Shown in pieces: positions 23,558-30,645 of a DNA stretch of 30,645 bases. A model generated the notes under the pieces. The model worked only from the letters and a program-made list of their open reading frames with translations. It made no database searches and was not told the origin of the DNA. How positions within the stretch are numbered: the stretch's first letter is position 1; every line of letters starts with the position of its first letter. Both the position numbers and the translations under genes were made by a program. This DNA comes from JBDGRJ01 sp042218115. GTDB taxonomy: Bacteria > Patescibacteriota > Patescibacteriia > Magasanikbacterales > UBA922. The stretch lies in assembly GCA_042218115.1 (NCBI GenBank), contig JBDGRJ010000071.1:1-30645 (forward strand). The letters run 5' to 3'.

Positions 23558-25042
23558 TTAATCATAATTTTGTAAAAACTCTACGGTTGTCTGCACCCCA
23601 AAGCCGTTAGCCCCCACTCTAGACCATGGTTTCTCTTCTCCCCGAAAAGAAGAGGAGAGATCAATATGAGCCCAACTCCAATTATCTCCTGTAAAATGCT
23701 GAAGAAAGGCCGCCGCTGTACTAGCTCCACCCCAGCTTTTACCACTCATATTTTTAATATCTGCAACCTTGCTTTCCATCGCCTTGGTGTATTCCTCACC
23801 TACTGGAAGACGCCAAAGCTGTTCGGCCACGCTTTCTGATGCCTCGAGCAGATCTTCCGCCAGATCATCTTCTTCAGTAAACAAACCCGACCTCTGCTTG
23901 CCCAGAGCAACCATGCAAGCACCAGTAAGAGTAGCATAATCAATGACTAGCTCAGGCTCATAATTTTCTTTTATATAACTAAAAGCGTCAGCTAAGGTTA
24001 GCCTCCCTTCAGCATCAGTGTTTTTGATCTCTACTGTTGAGCCATCTTTTGCTTCCAGTATGTCATCAGGGCGATAAGAATTTCCGGAAGGCATATTTTC
24101 ACAGCTGGGTATGACAGCCACTAATTTCTGCTCTAAGTCTAAATTAGCGACAGCCTTCATCGTACCGAGCACTGTTCCGGCTCCGAGCATATCAAACTTC
24201 ATCTCTGTCATATGTTGGCTTGGCTTTAAGGACAAACCACCGGAATCAAAAGTAATACCCTTTCCGGCTAATACCTTGGGGTCTTCTTTGCGGTCGCTCT
24301 TCCACTCTAATACGATAAACTTCGGCTCCATCTGGGATCCGTCTGCCACACCCAAAAAGCAGTTCATACCCATCTCTTCGATCTCTTCTTGCGAATACAC
24401 GTTAATGTACATATCATCGTGTTCCTGAGCTATCTTACGTGCATTATCAGCCATCAAAGACGGGCTCATTGTTCCCGGTGGTGTGTTACCCAGATCTCTA
24501 GTAAGATTTACCCCTTCTGCAATATCTCTAGCTTGGCTTATCCCCGACTCAATCTCTTCAGTCTTCATGTCACTCCTTTTCAGGTAATTTACAGACTCAA
24601 TCTCCTCGACTTGATCTTCTTCGTCCTTGTATTTGTCAAATGAGTAACGAGCGGTTTCAATAGCTGCCGTAGTTTCTCGGGCAGTTTTTTTGTGCGCATA
24701 TTTATTTAGTACCTCTTGTGGTATATGCAGATCCAACTCTTTTATCTCATTTTTTTGTATCTTCTTTATCGCACTTGCAATTGCTCGTTTCCAGGTTTTT
24801 AAATTTAACTCTTCTTTCTCTCCTAAGCCCAGAAGAAAAACTCTGGGCAGACTTTCGTCGCTGGTGTAAAGTAGATTCGACTCCATTTTTTCACCTTCAA
24901 AATCCTCGGATTCAAATATATTTTCAACTAAACTTATATGATCCGAAGACAAAAAATCCAGCCCTTCAAGATTCAAGTCATCTTTGAAAAAAGGCAAAAT
25001 TAAAGCCTCGCTCGAGTTAAGATCAGAAACAGAATAATTCAT
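23558..25042 (-). CDS. pepA: Leucyl aminopeptidase (M17, PepA)
   Basis: A dizinc aminopeptidase that removes N-terminal residues from peptides; cytosolic hexamer in known members. The 494 residues have the variable N-terminal domain (about 1-165) and the catalytic domain. Metal and active residues are all present: K261 and D266 (GKGITFDSGG), K273, D284 (MKFDMLGAG), D343, E345 and R347 (NTDAEGRL). The later blocks VIDYATLTGACMVALG and LWRLPV are also clear. In some bacteria PepA also binds DNA for Xer recombination; nothing here tests that. It leads the operon with ruvA, has its own promoter, and lies downstream of the structured RNA gene. Confidence 0.96.
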   Translation of the reverse strand: MNYSVSDLNSSEALILPFFKDDLNLEGLDFLSSDHISLVENIFESEDFEGEKMESNLLYTSDESLPRVFLLGLGEKEELNLKTWKRAIASAIKKIQKNEIKELDLHIPQEVLNKYAHKKTARETTAAIETARYSFDKYKDEEDQVEEIESVNYLKRSDMKTEEIESGISQARDIAEGVNLTRDLGNTPPGTMSPSLMADNARKIAQEHDDMYINVYSQEEIEEMGMNCFLGVADGSQMEPKFIVLEWKSDRKEDPKVLAGKGITFDSGGLSLKPSQHMTEMKFDMLGAGTVLGTMKAVANLDLEQKLVAVIPSCENMPSGNSYRPDDILEAKDGSTVEIKNTDAEGRLTLADAFSYIKENYEPELVIDYATLTGACMVALGKQRSGLFTEEDDLAEDLLEASESVAEQLWRLPVGEEYTKAMESKVADIKNMSGKSWGGASTAAAFLQHFTGDNWSWAHIDLSSSFRGEEKPWSRVGANGFGVQTTVEFLQNYD

Positions 25043-25065
25043 ATGAATTTAATTAATCTAAGTTG

Positions 25066-25094
25066 ATAATAAAACAAGTGCAGTATTATTTCAA
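25066..25094 (-). promoter_or_regulatory. Promoter of the pepA-ruvA operon
   Basis: On the minus strand TTGAAA (25094-25089), a 17-bp spacer and TATTAT (25071-25066), 23 bp before the pepA ATG. It begins just past the terminator of the upstream RNA gene. Confidence 0.6.
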
Positions 25095-25100
25095 AATTAT

Positions 25101-25121
25101 AAAAAACCCGGAAGACCGGGC
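25101..25121 (-). terminator. Terminator of the structured RNA gene
   Basis: On the minus strand CCCGG TCTT CCGGG (25120-25107) is followed by a run of six T (25106-25101). It ends a transcript started by the promoter at 25344-25315 and separates it from pepA. Confidence 0.85.
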
Positions 25122-25309
25122 TCAAAATGCCAGTAGACCGCGGGCCCTTTTGATCCAGCTTCACATTCATTCCAGCGTTCCGACGCTCCCGCCAGAGCAG
25201 GACTGTCGGAGAATGCTTCTAACAAGCACTCAACGACAGTCCCTCTGGGGGTGTCGGGGCGTCAGAATGCATGATCCGACTGGACCCGTAGCCCGCAGTC
25301 GTATGGCAT
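25101..25309 (-). ncRNA. Rod-shaped structured RNA, possibly 6S-like
   Basis: Between a consensus promoter and a terminator lies about 209 nt with no credible protein frame. Nearly all of it folds into one long imperfect hairpin. From the ends: AUGCCA (25309-25304) with UGGCAU (25132-25127); GACUGCGGGC with GCCCGCGGUC; GGUCCAG with CUGGAUC; AUGCAUUC with GAAUGAAU; CCAGAG with CUCUGG; GGACUGUCG with CGACAGUCC; then a 25-nt apical part that itself pairs (UGCUU / AAGCA). Small internal loops interrupt the rod. Size (183 nt closed) and shape recall 6S RNA, the RNA-polymerase mimic, but I cannot point to the single large central bubble or to sequence proof. It lacks SRP, RNase P and tmRNA signatures. 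The RNA gene is well supported; the identity is open. Confidence 0.65.
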
Positions 25310-25314
25310 ACTTA

Positions 25315-25344
25315 ATTATACATTATTCAACTTATGGGTGTCAA
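25315..25344 (-). promoter_or_regulatory. Consensus promoter of the structured RNA gene
   Basis: On the minus strand a perfect TTGACA (25344-25339), an 18-bp spacer and a perfect TATAAT (25320-25315). Transcription should start near 25309, exactly at the first base of the outer stem of the predicted RNA. Confidence 0.85.
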
Positions 25345-25412
25345 TCAACAAAGCAGTTTATTTTAAAAATAAATTATGATAAGGTTTAACTGCTAATCTT
25401 ATTAATATAAAT

Positions 25413-25556
25413 ATGAATATAGAATCACACATAGGAAACAGAGAAAGCAGGCAGGAGGAAGGCGAAGAGGATGTTGAGGGAGATATAGGTGAAGTTATTG
25501 AGCCTGAAAAAGAAGAGAGGCCATCAAAAGGTTGTTACAAGGTGCGAGACAAATAG
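25413..25556 (+). pseudogene. N-terminal part of the kinase gene, cut off by a frameshift
   Basis: ATG at 25413 opens a 47-codon frame that is acidic (EEGEEDVEGD), then reads KGCYKVRDK and stops at TAG 25554. The next frame continues at the same point with IEQGGNGVVLRW. Joined, CYKVRDKIEQGGNGVVL is what a protein kinase N-terminus and glycine loop look like. One extra A in the AAA at 25551-25553 would fuse the two into a 441-residue protein. This could be a real mutation, an A-run sequencing or assembly error, or slippage. Confidence 0.65.
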
Positions 25557-26737
25557 AACAAGGCGGTAATGGTGTGGTCTTAAGATGGGACGATAGAAAA
25601 GGAAGTAATGCAAATAAAAAACTGGATGACGACGATGATTCGGCATTAGAAGAGATTTTAAATGCAATAAACAGAGAACCAGAGGAGCTTGTTTCTAAGT
25701 TACTCAAAGTTTTTGAACCACAAAAAGCCCAAAAAGAGTTTCAAAAGCAAAAACGGGCTCGAAATATAATTGAACAGGCAGAAAATGAGGATGCTGCCAA
25801 GGTCCCCAAATGCTGGTTTGCAGAAGATGTAGATCTAAGCGAAGAGGAACAAGATTTAATAAGCCAATTCACAGGAGAAAAATCTGAAAGAAAAGGTGTC
25901 ATTCTGATGGATTATGTTCCGGGAGTTGATTTAGGTAGATTCTTATTTGAAAAAGCTGCAGAAGAACACCAAGAGTGTGATCTAGAGTGGAAAGAAATAA
26001 GAGATATGTCTTTTGAAGCTTTGATCAGAAGAATAATTGATACCGGACTATTCGAAAATTTACAAACCTACCGTGATAGAAGCGAAAAAAATCGACTTGA
26101 AAATCAAATTACTCACCCCGAAATTATGAAACAACTAAGAAACTTCCTCAATAACCAACAAGAGGCGGTAATAGACCCCGCTGTATTCGAAAAAATAGAA
26201 CAAGCTATAGAACTTTTACACCAAAATAACTTATTCCATAATGACTTACATGAAAGAAATATAATTCTCAAAAACCCCTATGACGAACAGCAAGAGACTG
26301 AACCCTATCTGATAGACTTCGGGTCCGCTAGTATGGGGCAACCCCTAAACAACGCCAACAAAGACTCTACAGTTCTGCAAAGACACAAAGCGCTAACTCA
26401 AACAAGAGAAGTTAAAGGCAGCCAAAAAAGACAAGAGATAGAAAGAAAACAACTAAGGGAAGATATAACAGATGGTATAGAGAGATTCGAAAACAAACAT
26501 GGCGAAGGCTCTTGGAGGCAGAAAAGAAATAAGATAATCTCAGAACTTGATGCCAATGTTCAAGTGGGTTTGTACAAAGTGGATCAGCTACCCATAAAAG
26601 AGCTAAAAATAGATGTATTAGAAAAATATATCAGAAACGACTCCACAGATAACAAAGAAGGAAAACTAAAACAACTAGAAAGCAGTAACCAGATAGGGAT
26701 TGGTATAATTAACGAAGTTAAGAAGTTAATAAAATAA
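25532..26737 (+). CDS. Protein-kinase-like protein (frameshifted N-terminus)
   Basis: The frame from TTG 25532 encodes 401 residues. It has the marks of the protein-kinase fold: glycine loop QGGNGVVL (10-17), probable beta-3 lysine K59 (LLKVF), hinge ILMDYVPGVDL (124-134), catalytic loop LFHNDLHERNI with D238 and N243 (HND instead of HRD), and metal-binding DFG at 262-264 (YLIDFGSAS). Charged inserts (about 21-50, 135-220) and a C-terminal helical tail of about 130 residues are not part of a standard kinase. There is no ATG in this frame near the beginning; the upstream frame (25413-25556) supplies the missing start after a one-base shift. The substrate is unknown; the HND loop also occurs in small-molecule kinases. 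It is divergent from the RNA gene and convergent with the ATPase gene. Confidence 0.75.
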   Translation: MLQGARQIEQGGNGVVLRWDDRKGSNANKKLDDDDDSALEEILNAINREPEELVSKLLKVFEPQKAQKEFQKQKRARNIIEQAENEDAAKVPKCWFAEDVDLSEEEQDLISQFTGEKSERKGVILMDYVPGVDLGRFLFEKAAEEHQECDLEWKEIRDMSFEALIRRIIDTGLFENLQTYRDRSEKNRLENQITHPEIMKQLRNFLNNQQEAVIDPAVFEKIEQAIELLHQNNLFHNDLHERNIILKNPYDEQQETEPYLIDFGSASMGQPLNNANKDSTVLQRHKALTQTREVKGSQKRQEIERKQLREDITDGIERFENKHGEGSWRQKRNKIISELDANVQVGLYKVDQLPIKELKIDVLEKYIRNDSTDNKEGKLKQLESSNQIGIGIINEVKKLIK

Positions 26738-26749
26738 GACCGATTATAA

Positions 26750-28138
26750 TCAAACAACTTTGTCCCGATTGAACAATACTATATTTAAATCTGAGCTTTC
26801 TACCTCTTGTTTCAAGTCTTGAGTAAACCCACTTTTGGAGAATAGGGCAAAATACTTTTCAGTTTGATCATCACCCCAATCCACTTTCTCACTGGTTCGC
26901 TTTAGTTTATTCAAATTTACCCTACCTACAGCTTTTTCTCTCCACTTGGCTTCTCCGAATAATATCTTATTCTCTTCGCTGTTGAAGGCCAACAGATCAA
27001 GTTCATTATCACCGTTCCACCATTTTCCTACTTTTTGAAATTCAAAAAAACTTTTTTGGTGATTTCTAGCTATCTCCTGTATAACATCTTCGTAGGCTGC
27101 GGCCTCCATATGTTTAAACTCCCGCCTAAACTTAGACAGTGCCAGATCTTTATTTTCCAACTCCAGTTCACTTTTATACGGAAGCACAAACTGAAACCAG
27201 AACTTAAAAAAATTATCACGCAAGTGATAAGTGCTGCGCCTAAATTTTTCTTCTCGCTCTACAGTAGCGGGAACTCTTTTTTCGATCAACCTCAACTCTC
27301 TCAATTTTGATAAATAAGGATAAATTGAACTGGAGTCGATCTCCGTTTCGTTTACTATCTCACCGAATTTGGTATTGCCGTAAGCTATTGCATGCAGAAT
27401 CGACATGTATTTTCTTGGCTCTCTCAGCTCTTCTCGGAGTACAAACTCCGGCTCTCGAAAGAGCAGAGAATTTCTGTCCAATATATACTTCTCGACATTT
27501 TTCTCTACACTCAACTCCCTTTCTAGCTGCAGAAGATAAGTGGGCGTGCCCCCGGTAATAGAGTAAAATTGCAAAAAATCAGCAAAATCAACTTCGGGCC
27601 AAAACTCTCTTAGTTGACAAAAACTAAAAGGGTGCAACAGCAACTGCCCCGTTCTTCTGCCGTAGAGAGGGGATTTTTTTGCCAATATCTTTTGCTCCAT
27701 CATGGAAATACTGGATCCACACAGAATCAAATATATTGGAAGGTCCTGCAAATATTCGTCCCAACCCTTTTGAAAAACTGATGGCAAAGCTGAGTTGTTT
27801 TCGACCAAATAAGGAAATTCGTCAATAGCTAAAACTAAAGGTTCTTTTAAATTCTGCTTGAGATAGGAAAAAAGATCAAGCCAGCTTTCTACCCCACTAT
27901 TTAGCAAAAACTCGTCTTTAAATCTATCTGCTATCTTTTCACTTATATTCTGTAATTGTTCTTTCTCCGGTCTCTTGTCGGCTAAATAATAAATAGAGTT
28001 TTTTCCTTTGATAAACTGTTTTATCAGCTCCGTCTTACCGACCCTTCTTTTCCCATAAATTACCACCAAATTGCTTTTATTTTTCTCTTTCGGTTCATTT
28101 AATTGTCGAAGCTCTTCTCGGCGATTTACAAAATTCAT
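26750..28138 (-). CDS. AAA+ ATPase with PD-(D/E)XK nuclease-like C-terminus (DUF234 type)
   Basis: A 462-residue member of the archaeal-type ATPase family (ATPase_2 plus DUF234). It opens FVNRREELRQL, with Walker A GKRRVGKT at 29-36, Walker B LVLAIDEF at 101-108 (D106, E107), the sensor-like CGSSISMME at 140-148, and a winged-helix part around 243-290 (FGEIVNETEIDSSSIYPYLSKL). The C-terminal domain has ELDLLAF (E379, D381) and FGEAKW (E396, K398), the spaced acidic-lysine set of PD-(D/E)XK nucleases, so it may cut nucleic acid. The biological role of this family is unsettled; it is abundant in archaea and patchy in bacteria, which suggests transfer. It stands alone behind an AT-rich upstream region with palindromic half-sites. 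Confidence 0.85.
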   Translation of the reverse strand: MNFVNRREELRQLNEPKEKNKSNLVVIYGKRRVGKTELIKQFIKGKNSIYYLADKRPEKEQLQNISEKIADRFKDEFLLNSGVESWLDLFSYLKQNLKEPLVLAIDEFPYLVENNSALPSVFQKGWDEYLQDLPIYLILCGSSISMMEQKILAKKSPLYGRRTGQLLLHPFSFCQLREFWPEVDFADFLQFYSITGGTPTYLLQLERELSVEKNVEKYILDRNSLLFREPEFVLREELREPRKYMSILHAIAYGNTKFGEIVNETEIDSSSIYPYLSKLRELRLIEKRVPATVEREEKFRRSTYHLRDNFFKFWFQFVLPYKSELELENKDLALSKFRREFKHMEAAAYEDVIQEIARNHQKSFFEFQKVGKWWNGDNELDLLAFNSEENKILFGEAKWREKAVGRVNLNKLKRTSEKVDWGDDQTEKYFALFSKSGFTQDLKQEVESSDLNIVLFNRDKVV

Positions 28139-28183
28139 TTTTATTTTAGTTATGCAAGAACCATAAAATAAACACCAAATTTA

Positions 28184-28214
28184 CATAATCACGATTATTA
28201 TAACTAAGATTATG
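28184..28214. promoter_or_regulatory. Palindromic half-sites upstream of the ATPase gene
   Basis: ATAATC AC GATTAT (28185-28198) is a perfect short palindrome, and a third GATTAT half-site follows at 28208-28213. CATAATC (28184-28190) and GATTATG (28208-28214) form an inverted repeat. They lie about 50 bp before the ATPase ATG, just upstream of a weak minus-strand promoter (TTGGTG / CATAAC). It could be an operator; the high AT content makes chance possible. Confidence 0.3.
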
Positions 28215-28301
28215 TTATTTTGCAAACCAAAAAACAGCCAACTTCAGTTAAAGACAAAAACAGTACTTACAACAAGTTTCAATGCAAAAAATAGAGAAGT
28301 T

Positions 28302-28403
28302 TTATTCTTCTAATACATCCGATTTTATTTGGTCTCTTATATTTTGCAATTTAGACTCTATGCTTTTTATTTTACCTTCAAAAATTCTATCACCTCTTAT
28401 AGC
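28302..28403 (-). pseudogene. Possible decayed coding remnant
   Basis: Within the 395-base gap 28139-28533, a leftward frame of 33 codons reads like protein (RIFEGKIKSIESKLQNIRDQ, amphipathic and charged) and ends in TAA. It has no ATG and is closed upstream by a TAG. It may be the C-terminal scrap of a lost gene. The rest of the gap is AT-rich, with the half-sites at 28184-28214 and the terminator at 28474-28503. Confidence 0.2.
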
Positions 28404-28470
28404 CTAAATTAAAGTAGTTTTATAGTAATAGCATAACAAAAATGAAAAGCTTCTTCGAGAAATTAATATA

Positions 28471-28503
28471 AAACTCCCCTGCCTGTTGCTTTGCAGACAG
28501 GGG
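28471..28503 (-). terminator. Terminator of the GC-rich orphan gene
   Basis: On the minus strand CCCCTGTCTG / CAGGCAGGGG (28503-28476, one mismatch, loop CAAAGCAA) is followed by AGTTTTAT. It lies 30 bases after the stop codon of the gene ending at 28534. Confidence 0.7.
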
Positions 28504-28533
28504 AATCCGAGTGCATTTGTGATCCCTCCCGAG

Positions 28534-29799
28534 CTAGATCTTCACCTTGATCACATTACTGACCTCCTCGGGAAGATACCATTGTCTGATCAGATCAGAG
28601 TCCCCGATAGCCACCAGGGCTTCTCTGATCTCTTCGCCTGATGCCTGGCGAACTCGCCGCAGCTGCATCTCCCTGATGAGGGTGTTGTAGGGGTCCTCGT
28701 CCAGGATCTCCCGTTTGTTGATCCCGAACATCTTCGTCATGGGATCGATACCTCGCAGGACATCCTTCAGCTCGGCGACCTCGAACCACCGCTCAAGGTT
28801 GTAGAGGATCCGATCCTGGTGATCCTCAATCTGCCACAGATCCTCGTCGAAGGCTCTGACTGCGGACATACAAGCCCTCTCAACCTTCACCCTCTCGATG
28901 GTCTGTTCTGCTTTTTCCGGACCTCCGGTGATCCCCGGAAAGATGTAGGCCAGCTTGTTCAGCCTTTTTCTCTCCTTTTTCACTCGGTGGAGGCGAGTGA
29001 GATCCACCTGCCGGAGATAAGCCTTCACGATCTCCTCTCGGGTGGAACGGGAGAAGTCGCTGTACCAAAAGCGTTCTCCCACATCGGGAAGGCTGCCGGT
29101 CCAGCTGTCTTTGCTCTCATCCTCGGCCGGCTCCAATTTGTCTCCCAGAAAGCGAACCGCCTGTTCGACCGAGTCCAGTACACTCCCCTCATTTTCCGGC
29201 TGAGTGCGAAACTGGTTCTCGACGTAGTGCTTCAGCTCACGAAGCAGCGCCTTATCGATCTCGCCGTCCAAAAACAGGCGCTTGCGAACGGTCTCCAGCT
29301 CTTCGGGGCGGACTCTGGGAATCGGAGCCTTGTCGAATCCCTTCTGCTTCCACCATTGCACCTTCTCAAAGTACGTCTCGCTGACGTATCCGACCACAAA
29401 GGAGATGCTGGGGAAATACCCAAACAGAAGCTCCTCTCCGGTCTCGCCACTTTTGGTCCGGAACGATGTGGGGGTGAACAGCTCGTCATCGAAGATCTTC
29501 AGTCCGGCCTCCCTGAATTTCTTAGCTCGACCTCCGATCTCCGCGAAGTCTCTGTCCGTCAGCTCGATCTCTCGTCTTGCAGCCTGGTGCAGCAGGCTGT
29601 AGTCGTGAGCGCAGAGATAGCCTTTGAAGCTGTTGAGCAATTTATGCGCGGATTCGATCTGTTTCTCGTCGCCTTTCTTTTTCGTCACTGAACCATCCAA
29701 CCTCCTGGTGTAGCCCAGCTCCTCGAGGATCTCGTCGGAGATCTCTTCGAGACTTCCGAACTCGTCGAGCGCGTCTTCGAGGCTGTCGTAGTCCGTCAT
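28534..29799 (-). CDS. GC-rich orphan protein, unknown function
   Basis: A 421-residue soluble protein starting MTDYDSLEDALDEFG. I chose the ATG at 29799 because a perfect AGGAGG lies 5 bases before it; the frame stays open for 18 more codons upstream to an ATG at 29853 with no such support. The protein is acidic at first (about 1-35), then mixed, helical and arginine-rich (LTRLHRVKKERKRLNKLAY, REMQLRRVRQASGEEI), with an aromatic middle (FGYFPSISFVVGYV, KVQWWKQKGFD). No signal peptide, membrane segment or known motif was recognised. The codons favour G and C at third positions, unlike every neighbour, and the strong SD is also exceptional here. Both point to recent acquisition from another genome, or a chimeric assembly. 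It ends at its own terminator. Confidence 0.7.
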   Translation of the reverse strand: MTDYDSLEDALDEFGSLEEISDEILEELGYTRRLDGSVTKKKGDEKQIESAHKLLNSFKGYLCAHDYSLLHQAARREIELTDRDFAEIGGRAKKFREAGLKIFDDELFTPTSFRTKSGETGEELLFGYFPSISFVVGYVSETYFEKVQWWKQKGFDKAPIPRVRPEELETVRKRLFLDGEIDKALLRELKHYVENQFRTQPENEGSVLDSVEQAVRFLGDKLEPAEDESKDSWTGSLPDVGERFWYSDFSRSTREEIVKAYLRQVDLTRLHRVKKERKRLNKLAYIFPGITGGPEKAEQTIERVKVERACMSAVRAFDEDLWQIEDHQDRILYNLERWFEVAELKDVLRGIDPMTKMFGINKREILDEDPYNTLIREMQLRRVRQASGEEIREALVAIGDSDLIRQWYLPEEVSNVIKVKI

Positions 29800-29920
29800 G
29801 GCGTCCTCCTGTATGTGTGTAGGGAACGAAGTGAAAGAGTGCCAGACAAACACCCTTCCTAAAGCGAGTGCTGTCTTAAGGAAAAGTGTTTACTTGACAA
29901 AATTACTTGCTGTTGGCCTA

Positions 29921-29949
29921 AAATTAATATATCTACTCCTTTGTGTCAA
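29921..29949 (-). promoter_or_regulatory. Candidate promoter of the GC-rich gene
   Basis: On the minus strand TTGACA (29949-29944), a 17-bp spacer and TAATTT (29926-29921), about 120 bp before the chosen ATG. This promoter lies in AT-rich sequence like the rest of the genome, so a foreign gene could be using a resident promoter. Confidence 0.4.
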
Positions 29950-29988
29950 CAACTGTAAATACTTAAACTTTATCTAATACTATAGACA

Positions 29989-30582
29989 TTACTCCAATCT
30001 ACCCATAAAGAAAGATAGGGCTCCTTTTGGTATTTGCCAAACTACAGACAATAAGTCAGTAGATGTGTGAAAATTAACTGTATGTTCAGAAGGTACTTTC
30101 GGAACAAGAACCCAATATGTATTAATAGACACAGCCGAGCTAGAACAATAAGGCGTTTCCAAAGTATAGTCGATTCTTTTATTTATAAAATCCTTATATA
30201 CTTCAATATCCGGATTGCTTGTACAAACTGGGGCCTCAAGATACTGCCCTAGTAAAGTTTTTTCGCTAAAATCAATCTTCTTTGGTCCTTCTTTCCATTT
30301 ACAACCTTTCTTCTCAACTCTTTGTTTTATCTCATCGTATTCCTCTTGTGAATTAATCACAAAAGTTCCGTCTTTGCCTCTAAAAGTACCCAACTCTTCA
30401 GTGCAACAAGCGACCTCATCTTTAGGTTTTAAGAGAGTGCTGTTTTTACATATCTCAGCATCACTGTCATGTGTCTTCAGATCAGTTCTCTCAAAAGAGA
30501 CGGGCCAAGAAAGTAATGCATAGCCCCCTAAAAAGAATACTGCGGTTATTGAGAAAATTATTTTAAATTGAATTTTTTTCAT
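29989..30582 (-). CDS. Secreted or membrane-anchored protein with six cysteines
   Basis: A 197-residue protein with an N-terminal KK and one hydrophobic segment at about 6-26 (IIFSITAVFFLGGYALLSW), a signal peptide or anchor without a lipobox cysteine. The exported part has six cysteines (45, 59, 60, 94, 120, 146) that could form disulfides. The order TFVINSQEEYDEI, then KKIDFSEKTLLG, then YWVLVPKVPSEHTVNF loosely recalls PrcB-type domains, in which a DFS-x-x-TLLG strand follows a residue-rich query loop; I hold this only as a hint. It is the last gene before the right edge and has no partner in the window. It is separated from the GC-rich gene by 189 bp. Confidence 0.65.
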   Translation of the reverse strand: MKKIQFKIIFSITAVFFLGGYALLSWPVSFERTDLKTHDSDAEICKNSTLLKPKDEVACCTEELGTFRGKDGTFVINSQEEYDEIKQRVEKKGCKWKEGPKKIDFSEKTLLGQYLEAPVCTSNPDIEVYKDFINKRIDYTLETPYCSSSAVSINTYWVLVPKVPSEHTVNFHTSTDLLSVVWQIPKGALSFFMGRLE

Positions 30583-30645
30583 TGAAAATTTCTATTAAAT
30601 ACTCAATTTTTTCAACAAAATACCAAAGTGGTGACAGCAGATCAG

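Noticed and set aside
28819..29691. 290-codon plus-strand frame inside the GC-rich gene
   Set aside because: Long antisense frames are expected in GC-rich genes. The minus-strand frame has the SD, promoter and terminator.
29894..29925. Plus-strand TTGACA with TAAAAT at 19 bp
   Set aside because: The spacing is long and no plus-strand gene or RNA follows; the opposite strand has a better-placed promoter.

Overview
The window reads as a piece of a Patescibacteria/CPR (Parcubacteria-like) chromosome. Evidence: small membrane and housekeeping proteins of the kinds common in that group, start codons that mostly lack a Shine-Dalgarno (SD) sequence and sit behind short AT-rich leaders, TGA used as a stop (ruvB, for example), and lysine/glutamate/aspartate-rich proteins. 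The exact lineage cannot be fixed from sequence alone. No CRISPR array and no transposase gene were seen.

Layout. 1-153: start of a leftward gene cut by the window edge. 182-4240: leftward nrdA-nrdB operon for a class Ic (Phe-radical-site) ribonucleotide reductase, with a strong terminator and two NrdR-like boxes upstream. 4474-6691: rightward ruvB followed by three small membrane-protein genes. 6721-7290: leftward efp with an Arg at the tip position. 7346-8080: a rightward holin-like gene, then a tRNA operon (Gly-UCC, initiator Met, Gly-GCC) with a textbook promoter and a shared two-way terminator. 8137-15480: leftward rpoB-rpoC with a hairpin-bearing leader. 15695-17108: a long hairpin and leftward rpsA (S1). 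17256-17445: two large perfect hairpins. 17535-22502: rightward operon of a degenerate metallo-beta-lactamase-fold protein, a membrane protein, and gyrA carrying a 446-residue intein. 22520-25042: leftward pepA-ruvA-hypothetical operon. 25101-25344: a leftward structured RNA gene, rod-shaped, with its own consensus promoter and terminator. 25413-26737: a protein-kinase-like gene broken by a single-base frameshift. 26750-28138: an AAA+ ATPase with a PD-(D/E)XK nuclease-like C-terminus. 28534-29799: a GC-rich orphan gene with a perfect SD, unlike everything else. 29989-30582: a cysteine-containing secreted or anchored protein.

Most genes serve information processing: DNA precursor synthesis (nrdAB), recombination (ruvA, ruvB), topology (gyrA), transcription (rpoBC) and translation (efp, rpsA, tRNAs). 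Sigma70-type promoters (TTGACA / 17-18 bp / TATAAT or close variants) can be read in front of most transcription units.

The least ordinary items are: three intergenic hairpins sharing an 18-nt loop core while their stems differ completely (7894-7948, 17256-17316, 17379-17445); the rod-like RNA gene at 25101-25309; the foreign-looking GC-rich gene; the intein placed directly after the GyrA catalytic tyrosine; and the frameshifted kinase.
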